Below, piece by piece: positions 52,843 to 60,206 of a stretch of DNA of 64,000 nt. The translations under genes and the position numbers were made by a program. Source of the DNA: Acidobacteriota bacterium (GTDB lineage Bacteria; Acidobacteriota; Terriglobia; Terriglobales; SCQP01); the NCBI GenBank assembly GCA_027314025.1, contig DAHVCP010000046.1, forward strand, positions 107,999 through 171,998, in the 5' to 3' direction. The stretch's first letter is position 1. Each line of letters starts with the position of its first letter. The notes under the pieces were generated by a model that ran no database searches, was not told where the DNA came from, and saw only the letters and a list, made by a program, of their open reading frames with translations.

Positions 52843-53700
52843 CTAGCGGGTGGTGTACTCCGGAATCGGCGCGGGATCTATGTTTTTGGGCCGCAGCGGT
52901 TCCTGCAAACGGAAAAGATGATGCAGCGGGCCAATGCCCCCGCCCACGGGGTAGGCGGCGCGCAGCGCGGCGCAGACATAGGCTTTGGCTTGGACCACCG
53001 CGTCGGTCAGCGCTTTTCCTTGCGCCAAATTCGCCGCCACGGCGGCGGAAAACGTGCAGCCGGTTCCATGGGTATGGACCGTCCGCACCCGGTCGCCGCC
53101 GATCGGAATCGGGGCGCCGTCGCCGACGAGAATATCCACGGGGCGTTCGAGATGGCCGCCGGTGACAACGACGGCGCGGGCGCCTTGATCGCGCAGGGCG
53201 CGCGCCGCGTCCGCCATTTGCGCCTCATTGGTCACGGGGCGGCCGGTCAGAATGGCGGCTTCGTCCAGATTGGGCGTGAGGACCGTGGCCAGAGGCAGCA
53301 GTTCCCGCAGCAGGGCGTGGCGGCCCGCCTTATCGAGCAGTTCGGCGCCGCTGCTGGCGCGCAGGACCGGATCCAAGACCACGGCGGCGGAGAGCGGGCG
53401 CAGCGCGGCCGCGGCGACCGCGACAATTTCCGCATTGGCCAACATGCCGATTTTTACCGCCGCCGGCGTGATGTCGGCGAGGAGAAAGTCGAGTTGTTCC
53501 GCCAGCACGCTGGCCGCAACGGCCTCATAGCGCCGCGTGGCCCGCGTGTTCTGCACCGTTAGCGCGGTGATGGCCGCGGCGCCATAACAATGATTCGCGG
53601 CGAAGGTCTTCAGGTCGGCGGAAACACCGGCGCCACTGGTGGGGTCAAAGCCGGCAATCGTTAGGGCGATGGGCGGCGTGGCGGGGCTGAGAGCGGGCAT
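52843..53700 (-). CDS. thiD: Hydroxymethylpyrimidine/phosphomethylpyrimidine kinase
   Basis: ThiD phosphorylates HMP and HMP-P in thiamin synthesis, taking the product of ThiC (encoded at 34-35.4 kb). The 285-residue protein has the ribokinase-like fold: IALTIAGFDPTSGAGVSADL near 12, GAAAITALTVQNT near 42, VKIGMLANAEIV near 84, VVLDPVLRASSG near 106 (substrate site) and VHTHGTGCTFSAAVAANLA near 218 (anion hole and catalytic Asp region; here Thr-Gly-Cys-Thr). ATG 53700 is used; GTG 53724 is an alternative. A TACGCT box (53715 to 53710) lies nine bases before the ATG. Confidence 0.93.
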   Translation of the reverse strand: MPALSPATPPIALTIAGFDPTSGAGVSADLKTFAANHCYGAAAITALTVQNTRATRRYEAVAASVLAEQLDFLLADITPAAVKIGMLANAEIVAVAAAALRPLSAAVVLDPVLRASSGAELLDKAGRHALLRELLPLATVLTPNLDEAAILTGRPVTNEAQMADAARALRDQGARAVVVTGGHLERPVDILVGDGAPIPIGGDRVRTVHTHGTGCTFSAAVAANLAQGKALTDAVVQAKAYVCAALRAAYPVGGGIGPLHHLFRLQEPLRPKNIDPAPIPEYTTR

Positions 53701-53709
53701 GACAAGGCC

Positions 53710-53715
53710 AGCGTA
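53710..53715 (-). promoter_or_regulatory. Possible -10 element for thiD
   Basis: TACGCT on the minus strand, nine bases before ATG 53700. The hexamer fits TANNNT and the distance is at the upper end of the leaderless series. No TPP riboswitch-like sequence is seen in the 90-base divergent gap. Confidence 0.28.
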
Positions 53716-53793
53716 CCCTTTCACTATGTAGCCTTATGGCTGGGGCATTGCAATAAAAAAACCACATCCCCTGTCGGCCGCATCTGGGCTGGT

Positions 53794-54540
53794 GTGTTGG
53801 GGATTGTGCCGGCGGCGGGGGCGGCAACCCGGCTGCAACCGCTGGGGGGCTCCAAGGAGCTTTTGCCCGTGGGCGTCTGGCGCGACGCCGAGGGGGTGGA
53901 GCGCCCCCGCGCGGTGGCGGAATACCTGTTGGCGCGTATGGCGCGGGCTGGGGCGGAGCGGGTGCTGATGGTCGTTGCCCCGGGCAAAACCGACCTCATC
54001 CGATATTTCGGCGCGGGCTATGCGGGCATGGCCATTGCCTACGCCATCCAGCCGGCGCCATTGGGGTTGTGCGATGCCCTGTTTCGCGCCCTGCCGTTCC
54101 TGCAAGCCGAGGAGCCGGTGTTGATCGGCTTGCCGGATACCATCTGGTTTCCCGAAGACGCGTTGGCGGCGGCCCCGCGGGATCGCGTGCATTTGGTCAC
54201 GTTTCCCGTCGCCGCCCCGGAGCATTTCGACGCGGTCGCCTGGCAAGGACCGGAAATCGTGGAGCGGGTCGAGGTGAAATCCCCAGGTCCCAGCGACCGG
54301 CGCGTCTGGGGGGCGGTGGCCATGCCCGCCGCCGGACTGCTCGCGCTGCACCGCTTGTGGCAGCAGCCGGGGCGGCGGGACCAGTTCTTGGGCCATCTCT
54401 TGAACGCCTGGATCGCTGCCGGGGGCCAGGTGACGGCGGATCGCGCCGGCACGGAGTATTGGGATGTCGGCACCATCGCCGGCTATCGCGCCGCCCTGGC
54501 CCGGCTGGGAGCGGGGGAAGCGGCCCAGAGGGCGGCTTGA
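53794..54540 (+). CDS. Sugar nucleotidyltransferase (RmlA/GalU-like)
   Basis: This 248-residue enzyme begins with the nucleotidyltransferase signature GIVPAAGAATRLQPLGGSKE, then LLPV, though the usual GxGxR is GAATR. It continues with ERVLMVVAPGKTDLIRYFG near 55, IQPAPLGLCDALFRALPFL near 85 and EPVLIGLPDTIWFP near 107, in which the metal-binding Asp is at LPD. AGTEYWDVGTIAGYRAAL ends it. It should activate a sugar-1-phosphate with an NTP; which sugar is unknown. The short length suits the monofunctional RmlA-like group. GTG 53794 and TTG 53797 are both possible; no Shine-Dalgarno sequence is visible. Confidence 0.85.
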   Translation: MLGIVPAAGAATRLQPLGGSKELLPVGVWRDAEGVERPRAVAEYLLARMARAGAERVLMVVAPGKTDLIRYFGAGYAGMAIAYAIQPAPLGLCDALFRALPFLQAEEPVLIGLPDTIWFPEDALAAAPRDRVHLVTFPVAAPEHFDAVAWQGPEIVERVEVKSPGPSDRRVWGAVAMPAAGLLALHRLWQQPGRRDQFLGHLLNAWIAAGGQVTADRAGTEYWDVGTIAGYRAALARLGAGEAAQRAA

Positions 54541-54648
54541 CGCCAGGTGCGCGGCCGCGGGCTCCGGGGAAGCGGCGAAAGCGCGGATTCTAGAGCTCCG
54601 GCGACCATTTGCGGTAAACTGGCGCGTCTAGTTCCCCAAGGAGGAACG

Positions 54649-56106
54649 ATGCGCCATCTTGTTGCCGGTCTTCGTACCGGCGCCATTGCCGTCCTGGCTC
54701 TCTCCCTGGCAGCCTGTGCCGCTTGGGCCGCCGCGCCTGCGCCCCAAACGTTGCCCCCGGGCAATCGCCGCCTGCTGGCGGGTTCCTTCCGCCGGCCGGT
54801 CCGTCACGGCTGGATCTATGTGCATTTGCAGGGGTCGCCGCGGCAGTTGGGTTACCAGAATGGCTACTGGCTGGCGCCGGAGATTGCCCGCGTGCTGCGC
54901 GGCTTTCACGTCACCATGCCCCGGGAGACGAAGAAGAGCTGGGCCTGGCTGCACCACGCCGCCACGCACGTAATGCTGCCCCATATTCCGCGCCAGTACG
55001 TCGAGGAGCTCCAGGGCATCTCCGCGGGCCTGGCCGCGCGCGGCGTGCATGCGGATTTGGGCGATGTCATCATCCTCAATGCCTTCGAGGAGATGCCGCA
55101 ATACTACGTGCCCTGGTACGACGCCCAGCACCATGATCCCAAGGTGGCGCGCCTGGTGGCCCCGGGCAATTGCAGCGCCTTCGTGGCCACCGGCAGCTAT
55201 ACCAAGAACGGCAAGATCGTCATCGGCCATAACAATTGGACCAGCTACTTCCCGGGCGAGGACTGGAACGTCATCTACGACATCGTGCCCAGCCATGGCC
55301 TGCATATCCTGATGGACGGGTTCCCGGGGGTGATTACCAGCGACGATGATTTCGGCATCAATAGCGCCGGGCTGATGGTGACGGAAACGACGATCAGCCA
55401 GTTTTTTGGCTACGATCCCAACGGCATCCCGGAATTCGTTCGCTCCCGCGAGGCCTTGCAGTACGCCCACAACATCAGCCAGTGGATCGCCATCATGATG
55501 AAGGGCAACAACGGCGGCTACGCCAACGACTGGCTGCTCGGCGACCGCAAAACCAACGAAATCGCCCGCGTCGAGTTGGGTTTGACGCACCAGGAGATTT
55601 GGCGCACGAAGAACGGCATGTATGTCGGTTCCAACTTCGCTAGCGATCCGGCGCTGATCAAATCGGAAACCACGGGTTTCAATCCCCACGATTTGGCCAG
55701 CAGCCCGAACGCGCGCCATCTGCGCTGGGACCAACTGCGGCGGAAGTACAAGGGCAAGATTGATATCGCCATCGCCGAAAAGATGGAGTCCGACGATTAC
55801 GACGTGATCGAGCACAAGATTGACCCCGACGAGCGCACGCTCTGCGGCCATAACGATTTGTCGCCGCGGGGGGTCAAGATATGGGGCTGGCCGCCGTATT
55901 GGCCGGGCGGCACGGTGCAGGCCAAGGTGACGGATTCGGCGTTGGCGGCGAAGATGGAAATCGAAGCCGCCATGGGCCATCCCGATGGGCTTGGCTTTAG
56001 CGCGCCGGCGTTTTTCAAGGCGCACCCGCAATACGACTGGCAGAAGCCCTTCTTGCGCAGCATGCCGAGCCATCCCTGGACGGAGTTTCAGGCCACCAGG
56101 TATTAA
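54649..56106 (+). CDS. Secreted C45/phospholipase-B-like Ntn hydrolase
   Basis: This 485-residue protein has a signal peptide (AIAVLALSLAACAAWAAAP) whose LAAC could also be a lipobox. The mature part has RQLGYQNGYWLAPEI near 64 and ISAGLAARGVHADLGDVIIL near 125. The self-processing site APGNCSAFVATGSYT near 172 has Cys near 175 as the expected new N-terminal nucleophile. IVIGHNNWTSYFPGEDWNVI near 191 and FGINSAGLMVTETTI near 236 follow. This is the pattern of peptidase C45, acid-ceramidase-like and phospholipase-B-like amidohydrolases. The substrate (lipid amide or peptide) is unknown. AAGGAGG precedes the ATG; a TAAACT box is at 54615-54620. Confidence 0.8.
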   Translation: MRHLVAGLRTGAIAVLALSLAACAAWAAAPAPQTLPPGNRRLLAGSFRRPVRHGWIYVHLQGSPRQLGYQNGYWLAPEIARVLRGFHVTMPRETKKSWAWLHHAATHVMLPHIPRQYVEELQGISAGLAARGVHADLGDVIILNAFEEMPQYYVPWYDAQHHDPKVARLVAPGNCSAFVATGSYTKNGKIVIGHNNWTSYFPGEDWNVIYDIVPSHGLHILMDGFPGVITSDDDFGINSAGLMVTETTISQFFGYDPNGIPEFVRSREALQYAHNISQWIAIMMKGNNGGYANDWLLGDRKTNEIARVELGLTHQEIWRTKNGMYVGSNFASDPALIKSETTGFNPHDLASSPNARHLRWDQLRRKYKGKIDIAIAEKMESDDYDVIEHKIDPDERTLCGHNDLSPRGVKIWGWPPYWPGGTVQAKVTDSALAAKMEIEAAMGHPDGLGFSAPAFFKAHPQYDWQKPFLRSMPSHPWTEFQATRY

Positions 56107-56123
56107 GCCGCGGGTTCCGCGGC
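56107..56123. terminator. GC hairpin right after the Ntn-hydrolase gene
   Basis: GCCGCGG (56107-56113), GTT loop, CCGCGGC (56117-56123): a perfect seven-base-pair stem that begins at the base after the stop codon. It has no T-run. It lies in the gap between convergent genes. Confidence 0.45.
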
Positions 56124-56247
56124 GCCAAACCGCCGCTGCCGGCGGCGCAGAGCCGTGGCCCAGCGGCGGGCTGGCGCGCAGCGGCCGGGGCCCCGGGGAC
56201 TTTGCCAGACCGCCGGGCTCGGTGGGCGCGTTTGTGCCGTGCCCGCC

Positions 56248-57048
56248 CTAGTCCCGCGCGAGCCGAATCGAACCGTCGCCGGTGCGAAGCGCGACCAGCC
56301 CGCCCCCGCCGTGCAGTTGTCCATGCACATGATGGCGGTCGGCGCCGGCCTGCAATTGCACGCCCTCGAGGTGGATGGCGCCGTCGCCGGTGCGGGCGTC
56401 CACATTCGCCGCCAGGCCGGCGGGCAGCGCCACGGCTAGGTTGCCGTCGCCGGTGCGCAGCATCCAGGCGCCCCGCACGGAGGAGCCGGTATCGGCCTGG
56501 AAATGAATGTCGCCGTCGCCGGAACTGGCCTGAACGCTGCCAAACCGGCCCGTGAGGCGAAGATTGCCGTCGCCGGAGTGGGCGACCAGATCGTCGCTGG
56601 CCAATGCCTCGGCGGTGATGTCGCCATCCCCGCTCCTGAGCCAAACCGGGCCGTTCACGCCGCGGATATTCAGATCGCCGTCGCCGGAACTGAGGTGAAG
56701 ACGAACGCGCCGCGGCGCCATTAGCCAGACGTGCACATCGTGATCCGCCCAACCCCAATCATGGCGCGGCGTACGGATCCGCACCGTCACCTTGCCGCCG
56801 TTCTGGCGCGCCGTAATCCGCACGCCATCCGGCCCAATGCTCCAGCCCCGTACCCGGACGCGAACCTGAATCGAGTTCTCATCCCAGCTCCGCACCTGGA
56901 CGCCGCCTTGGCTGGTGCTTAGCCGCAACGCCGCCGGTCCGGTGAGCTGAAACGTGCGTTGCCAGTGCGATGCCGCCCAGGCTGGGGCTACCGCCCAGGC
57001 CGCCAACACCGCCGTCAGCATGACGCACCGCGTCCCTGCTCCGCTCAT
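56248..57048 (-). CDS. Exported DUF4097-type beta-repeat protein
   Basis: This 266-residue protein has a signal peptide (VMLTAVLAAWAVAPAWA) and a beta-solenoid-like body. Seven copies of S/T-G-D-G plus an acidic or small residue (SGDGDLN, SGDGDIT, SGDGNLR, SGDGDIH, TGDGNLA, TGDGAIH, TGDGSIR) are spaced 16 to 26 residues apart, a hallmark of DUF4097/DUF2807 repeat proteins. No catalytic motif is visible; a cell-envelope adhesin or scaffold role is the usual guess. GGAG lies at Shine-Dalgarno distance from ATG 57048. It is convergent with the Ntn-hydrolase gene. Confidence 0.82.
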   Translation of the reverse strand: MSGAGTRCVMLTAVLAAWAVAPAWAASHWQRTFQLTGPAALRLSTSQGGVQVRSWDENSIQVRVRVRGWSIGPDGVRITARQNGGKVTVRIRTPRHDWGWADHDVHVWLMAPRRVRLHLSSGDGDLNIRGVNGPVWLRSGDGDITAEALASDDLVAHSGDGNLRLTGRFGSVQASSGDGDIHFQADTGSSVRGAWMLRTGDGNLAVALPAGLAANVDARTGDGAIHLEGVQLQAGADRHHVHGQLHGGGGLVALRTGDGSIRLARD

Positions 57049-57158
57049 CACGTTCTCCTTCCGCCTCGAGGAACACTACGCTCCACCGTGAGCCCTGGTT
57101 CGGCCCAATGTAGGAAAAAAGCGCCAACTTCTAATCCACGCAGTCCATCTCACTGCCC

Positions 57159-58000
57159 ATGAGGCTGCTGTTCACCGTGGTCGCCGCCACCATGGAAGAC
57201 GACCTCATGAACTATGCCGCCGCGCTTGCCTATTGTTTCCTGTTTGCACTGTTTCCGCTGCTCTTGCTGATCGCCTCCCTTGCCGGCGCCCTCCATCTGA
57301 GCGCTGTGACCCGAGCCATCGCGGCCGACCTGTATCAGTCGCTGCCGCACAGCACCGCGCTGTTCCTCAGCCGCCAACTGCACCAACTGCTGGCCGGATC
57401 GCATGGCGGGCTGTTGAGCTTGGGAACCGCCCTGACGCTGTACTCAGCTTCGCAAGGCTTTGCCGGCGTGATCGCGGCTCTCAACCGGGCCTAAGAGGTG
57501 CCGGAGACGCGGCCCTATTGGCATGTCGAACTGTTGGCGCTCGGATTGACCGTAAGCGCTGGTGTGATGATCATCATCGCCTTGGGCGCGCTGTTGGTCG
57601 GCCGGCGGCTGGTGGACATGCTGACCGGAGCCACCGCGGCCAGCCATTGGCTGGCGGCGGCGTGGCCGCTGATCCGGTGGGGCGTGGTGGTGGGGTTCTT
57701 CATTTTGGCGATCGCGCTGCTGTACCACGCGGCCCCGAACCTGAAGCATTCCGGGCGCGGGCTATGGCCGGCGGCGCTGACCACATTTGCCATCTGGATC
57801 GCCATTTCCATCGGCTTGGCGGTCTATGTGGATCACTTCGCCAACTTCAATGCGGTGTACGGAACGCTGGGGCGGTGATCGTGCTGATGCTGTGGTTTTA
57901 CTTGTTGGTGTTGGCGCTGCTGCTCGGCGCTGAGTTGCACGGCGAACTGCGGCGCCGTGCCGGCCTGCCGCGGGAGCCGAAGCAGCCGGTCAAGGCATAA
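57159..58000 (+). pseudogene. Broken YihY/BrkB-family membrane protein gene
   Basis: The intact product would be a six-helix membrane protein of about 280 residues. The first segment (MRLLFTVVAATMEDDLMNYA, then LPLLLLIASLAGALHL) ends at an in-frame TAA (57492-57494), exactly where family members read ALNRAYEVPETRPYW; the Tyr codon appears changed to stop and the same frame resumes at once. The second segment ends in a frameshift near 57868. There the expected YGTLGAVIVLMLW is recovered only by adding one base to a run of four G, and the sequence continues in another frame to GELRRRAGLPREPKQ at 58000. Two independent lesions argue for a pseudogene, unless assembly errors. Confidence 0.82.
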
Positions 58001-58077
58001 CGTCCGCAGCACTGTCGTCCGCGTTGGACGGCACGGCGACGGCGGCGTCGCCGGCAACCGAGGGCGCCGCCCTAGGC

Positions 58078-58083
58078 TATGCT
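58078..58083 (+). promoter_or_regulatory. -10 element, leaderless queF
   Basis: TATGCT is followed by six bases (CAACCT) and ATG 58090. It supports this ATG over the upstream TTG 58024. Confidence 0.42.
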
Positions 58084-58089
58084 CAACCT

Positions 58090-58512
58090 ATGGCTTCCCC
58101 CGTACGCCGTGTGCGCAATGCGGCCCGGCGCTACACCGACGCCCACGCCGCCGCCGGTTTGGAGGCGCCGTTGCCGGCGATCGAAACCTGGCCCAACCAG
58201 TTCGCCGGCTACGAAATCTGCATCGTCCAGCCGGAGTTCACTTCGGTGTGCCCCAAAACCGGACTGCCGGATTTCGCGGAGATTCGGCTCACCTACGTTC
58301 CGGCGCGCCGCTGTTTGGAACTGAAGTCTTGGAAGGAATATTTGCTGGCCTACCGTGATCTAGGCATTTTCTATGAAAATGCTGTGAACCGGATCCTGAC
58401 CGACGTGGTTGCCGCCTGCCACCCGGTCTGGGCCGTGGTGGAGGGGCACTTCCGGCCGCGTGGCGGCATCACCGGCACGGTGACGGCGCGGTACCCCCGT
58501 CCGCGGCGATAG
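58090..58512 (+). CDS. queF: NADPH-dependent preQ1 synthase QueF
   Basis: QueF reduces 7-cyano-7-deazaguanine (preQ0) to preQ1 for queuosine in tRNA. The 140-residue protein is of the short, unimodular type. The catalytic Cys lies in FTSVCPKTGLPDFAEI near 53 (covalent thioimide), with the NADPH-binding ELKSWKEYLLAYRD near 78, and GIFYENAVNRI near 93 closing the site. Length fits the YkvM-type subfamily. FolE at 13.5 kb can supply the pathway. ATG 58090 has a -10 box six bases upstream. ridA follows after 28 bases. Confidence 0.93.
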   Translation: MASPVRRVRNAARRYTDAHAAAGLEAPLPAIETWPNQFAGYEICIVQPEFTSVCPKTGLPDFAEIRLTYVPARRCLELKSWKEYLLAYRDLGIFYENAVNRILTDVVAACHPVWAVVEGHFRPRGGITGTVTARYPRPRR

Positions 58513-58527
58513 GGCGCCCCCCGGGGC

Positions 58528-58533
58528 TATAAT
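58528..58533 (+). promoter_or_regulatory. -10 element, leaderless ridA
   Basis: A perfect TATAAT is followed by seven bases (CGGCGGC) and ATG 58541. This is the clearest leaderless candidate of the window: consensus box, no possible Shine-Dalgarno sequence, no -35 (the expected position reads GGCGAT). Confidence 0.55.
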
Positions 58534-58540
58534 CGGCGGC

Positions 58541-58927
58541 ATGTCCGATCGTCAGGTCATTCACAGTTCCGCGGCGCCGCGGGCCATCGGCCCCTATTCT
58601 CCAGCGGTGCGCGCCAACGGCTTTATCTTCGTTTCCGGCCAGGTTCCGGTGGACCCCGCCACCAACGCTCTGCTCCCGGAGGCGGATATCCGCGCCCAGA
58701 CCGAGCGGGTATTGAAGAACATTGAGGCGCTGTTGCAGGCCGCTGGCGTGACCATGCACAACGTGGTGAAGACCACCGTTTATCTGGCCGACATGACGGA
58801 GTTCGTGGCCATGAACGAGGTCTACCAGACCTTCTTCGGGCCCGAGCCGCCGGCGCGTTCCACCGTCGAGGTGCGCCGCCTGCCACGCGACGTCAAAGTG
58901 GAAATTGACGTCATCGCCAGCGCCTAG
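58541..58927 (+). CDS. ridA: RidA family enamine/imine deaminase
   Basis: RidA hydrolyses reactive 2-aminoacrylate and related imines released by PLP dehydratases. The 128-residue protein shows SSAAPRAIGPYSPAVRANGF near 9-28, FVSGQVPVDPATN near 31, TERVLKNIEALLQAAGVTMH near 53, VVKTTVYLADMTEF near 74 and PARSTVEVRRLPRDVKVEID near 106, in which the substrate-binding Arg is the Arg of ARSTVEV. It is the standard trimeric YjgF/UK114 type. A threonine/serine dehydratase encoded at 61.7 kb is a natural producer of its substrate. Confidence 0.95.
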   Translation: MSDRQVIHSSAAPRAIGPYSPAVRANGFIFVSGQVPVDPATNALLPEADIRAQTERVLKNIEALLQAAGVTMHNVVKTTVYLADMTEFVAMNEVYQTFFGPEPPARSTVEVRRLPRDVKVEIDVIASA

Positions 58928-58996
58928 CGCGGCGCGGCCGAACTGAACCCGGCGCCCGTCCGGAGCGACGCCGCGGTCTGGCCATGCGCTCGGCTG

Positions 58997-59185
58997 CTAC
59001 GCTTTGGCGATTTTATTGGACTTGATGCAGGCGGTGCAGACGCGCAGGCGGCGGTGCGTGCCGTTGATGTTGGCTCGAACCGACTGCAAATTGACGTTCC
59101 AACGCCGCTTGGTCACGTTGTGAGCGTGGCTCACCCGGTTGCCGAATTGCGGTCCTTTGCCGCAGATGTCACAAACACGCGCCAT
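58997..59185 (-). CDS. rpmB: 50S ribosomal protein L28
   Basis: This 62-residue protein has the L28 pattern: [20 protein letters not shown], then [19 protein letters not shown] and [18 protein letters not shown]. The four Cys (CDIC and CTAC) make it a C-plus, zinc-binding L28. ATG 59185 has GAGGAGA at Shine-Dalgarno distance, whereas the open frame upstream is not protein-like. It is divergent from the zinc-ribbon gene at 59322. Confidence 0.95.
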   Translation of the reverse strand: MARVCDICGKGPQFGNRVSHAHNVTKRRWNVNLQSVRANINGTHRRLRVCTACIKSNKIAKA

Positions 59186-59321
59186 GAATCCGATTCTCCT
59201 CAGCCGTTGCCGGGTAGTGCCGCCGGCCATAACCGGCGGCAAACAACCATGATAGCAAAGCCGCCGCGGGGGTGTTGCCCTGGGCGCTGGATGGGATTAA
59301 GGTTAGCAAGGCAGCATCATC

Positions 59322-59666
59322 ATGACTCCGCGGCTCGGCGACATCATTGAGGACCATTGCTCCCGCTGCACCCGCTTGATGGACCATTCCATCGTGGCGG
59401 TCGTCAACGGAGAAGTGGTGAAAGTGCGCTGCCGCACCTGCCAGCACGAGCACATCTACCGGCGTGGTCACGGGGCGCGCAAGCGCTCCCTGGACCGAGC
59501 GATGGACAAGAAGGCCGCTTTCGACGCGGTGCTGGCCAGCATTCTCGCCGCCCAGCCCGGCGCGGCGCCGGAGCCCGCGGATGAAACGCGGGAAGAGCCC
59601 CCGGCAAAGCCCGCGGCGAAGCCAAAAACGGCCACAAAGCGCGCTGGCAAAGCTCGTCGCAAGTAG
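59322..59666 (+). CDS. Zinc-ribbon-like small basic protein
   Basis: This 114-residue protein has two CxxC motifs in its N-terminal half, DHCSRCTRL near 11-19 and VRCRTCQHEHIYR near 35-47. They are spaced like a zinc ribbon with a beta hairpin (SIVAVVNGEVVKV) between. The C-terminal half is Ala/Pro/Lys-rich and disordered (EEPPAKPAAKPKTATKRAGK). Together they suggest a nucleic-acid-associated protein. I do not recognise a named family. It is divergent from rpmB; a TAAGGT box lies 18 bases before the ATG. Confidence 0.7.
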   Translation: MTPRLGDIIEDHCSRCTRLMDHSIVAVVNGEVVKVRCRTCQHEHIYRRGHGARKRSLDRAMDKKAAFDAVLASILAAQPGAAPEPADETREEPPAKPAAKPKTATKRAGKARRK

Positions 59667-59957
59667 GCCACCGCGGCGCGAGAGGTCCAGGCCGCCGCGC
59701 CGCTGCGGCGTGGCAGAGCCGACGAGGATGCCGCCACGGCCGTCGGCAACTTCGTCAGCGCGGGATGGCGCAAGCAGCCGCCGTGCCGTAGGCATCCGCG
59801 CACGGCGGATTGCTCCGGTTTTCCACCCGCGATGCACCAGCCGAGCCGGCGCCCAGCAACAGACGGGCTGGGGCCGTGCGGTCCCCGGCCCAGCCGCGGC
59901 GCAGCTAGCAGCCGCACAGCTTTTGTCGGCGGGAACGCTGATATAGAGTAGGAGCGT

Positions 59958-60206
59958 ATGAACCGGCGCTCCTTTGCCAAACTCCTGCCCGCCGCCGCGG
60001 CGCTGCCCGCGGTCGCGTGCCGTTCCTCGCATGCCGCTGCGGCGCCGGCGGCCGCCGCCAGCCCGTTGTCCACCGCGCAGCTGGCGCAATATCAAAAGGG
60101 GGCGCCGCGCCGCGCCCATTCTGAGGCGCATCTGCGCGCGTACCCGCTGACCAACGCGGACCAGCCGGACTTCATTTTCGTGGCGGCGCCGGAGGCGAAG
60201 GCATGA
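59958..60206 (+). CDS. Small exported protein with Tat-like signal
   Basis: This 82-residue protein begins MNRRSFAKLLPAAAALPAVA, a twin-arginine-type signal, followed by a Cys that could be a lipid-attachment site (AVAC). The short remainder (LSTAQLAQYQKGAPRRAHSE, then TNADQPDFIFVAAPEAKA) has no recognisable domain. Its stop overlaps the amidase start (ATGA at 60203), so the two are coupled; possibly it is a short accessory that accompanies the amidase, or a displaced signal region of it. AGGAG is four bases before the ATG and a TATAGA box overlaps the same stretch, so the leader is very short. Confidence 0.65.
   Translation: MNRRSFAKLLPAAAALPAVACRSSHAAAAPAAAASPLSTAQLAQYQKGAPRRAHSEAHLRAYPLTNADQPDFIFVAAPEAKA

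Noticed and set aside
54628..56073. 481-codon minus-strand frame
   Set aside because: It is the shadow of the Ntn-hydrolase gene, which has a signal peptide, Shine-Dalgarno site and family motifs.
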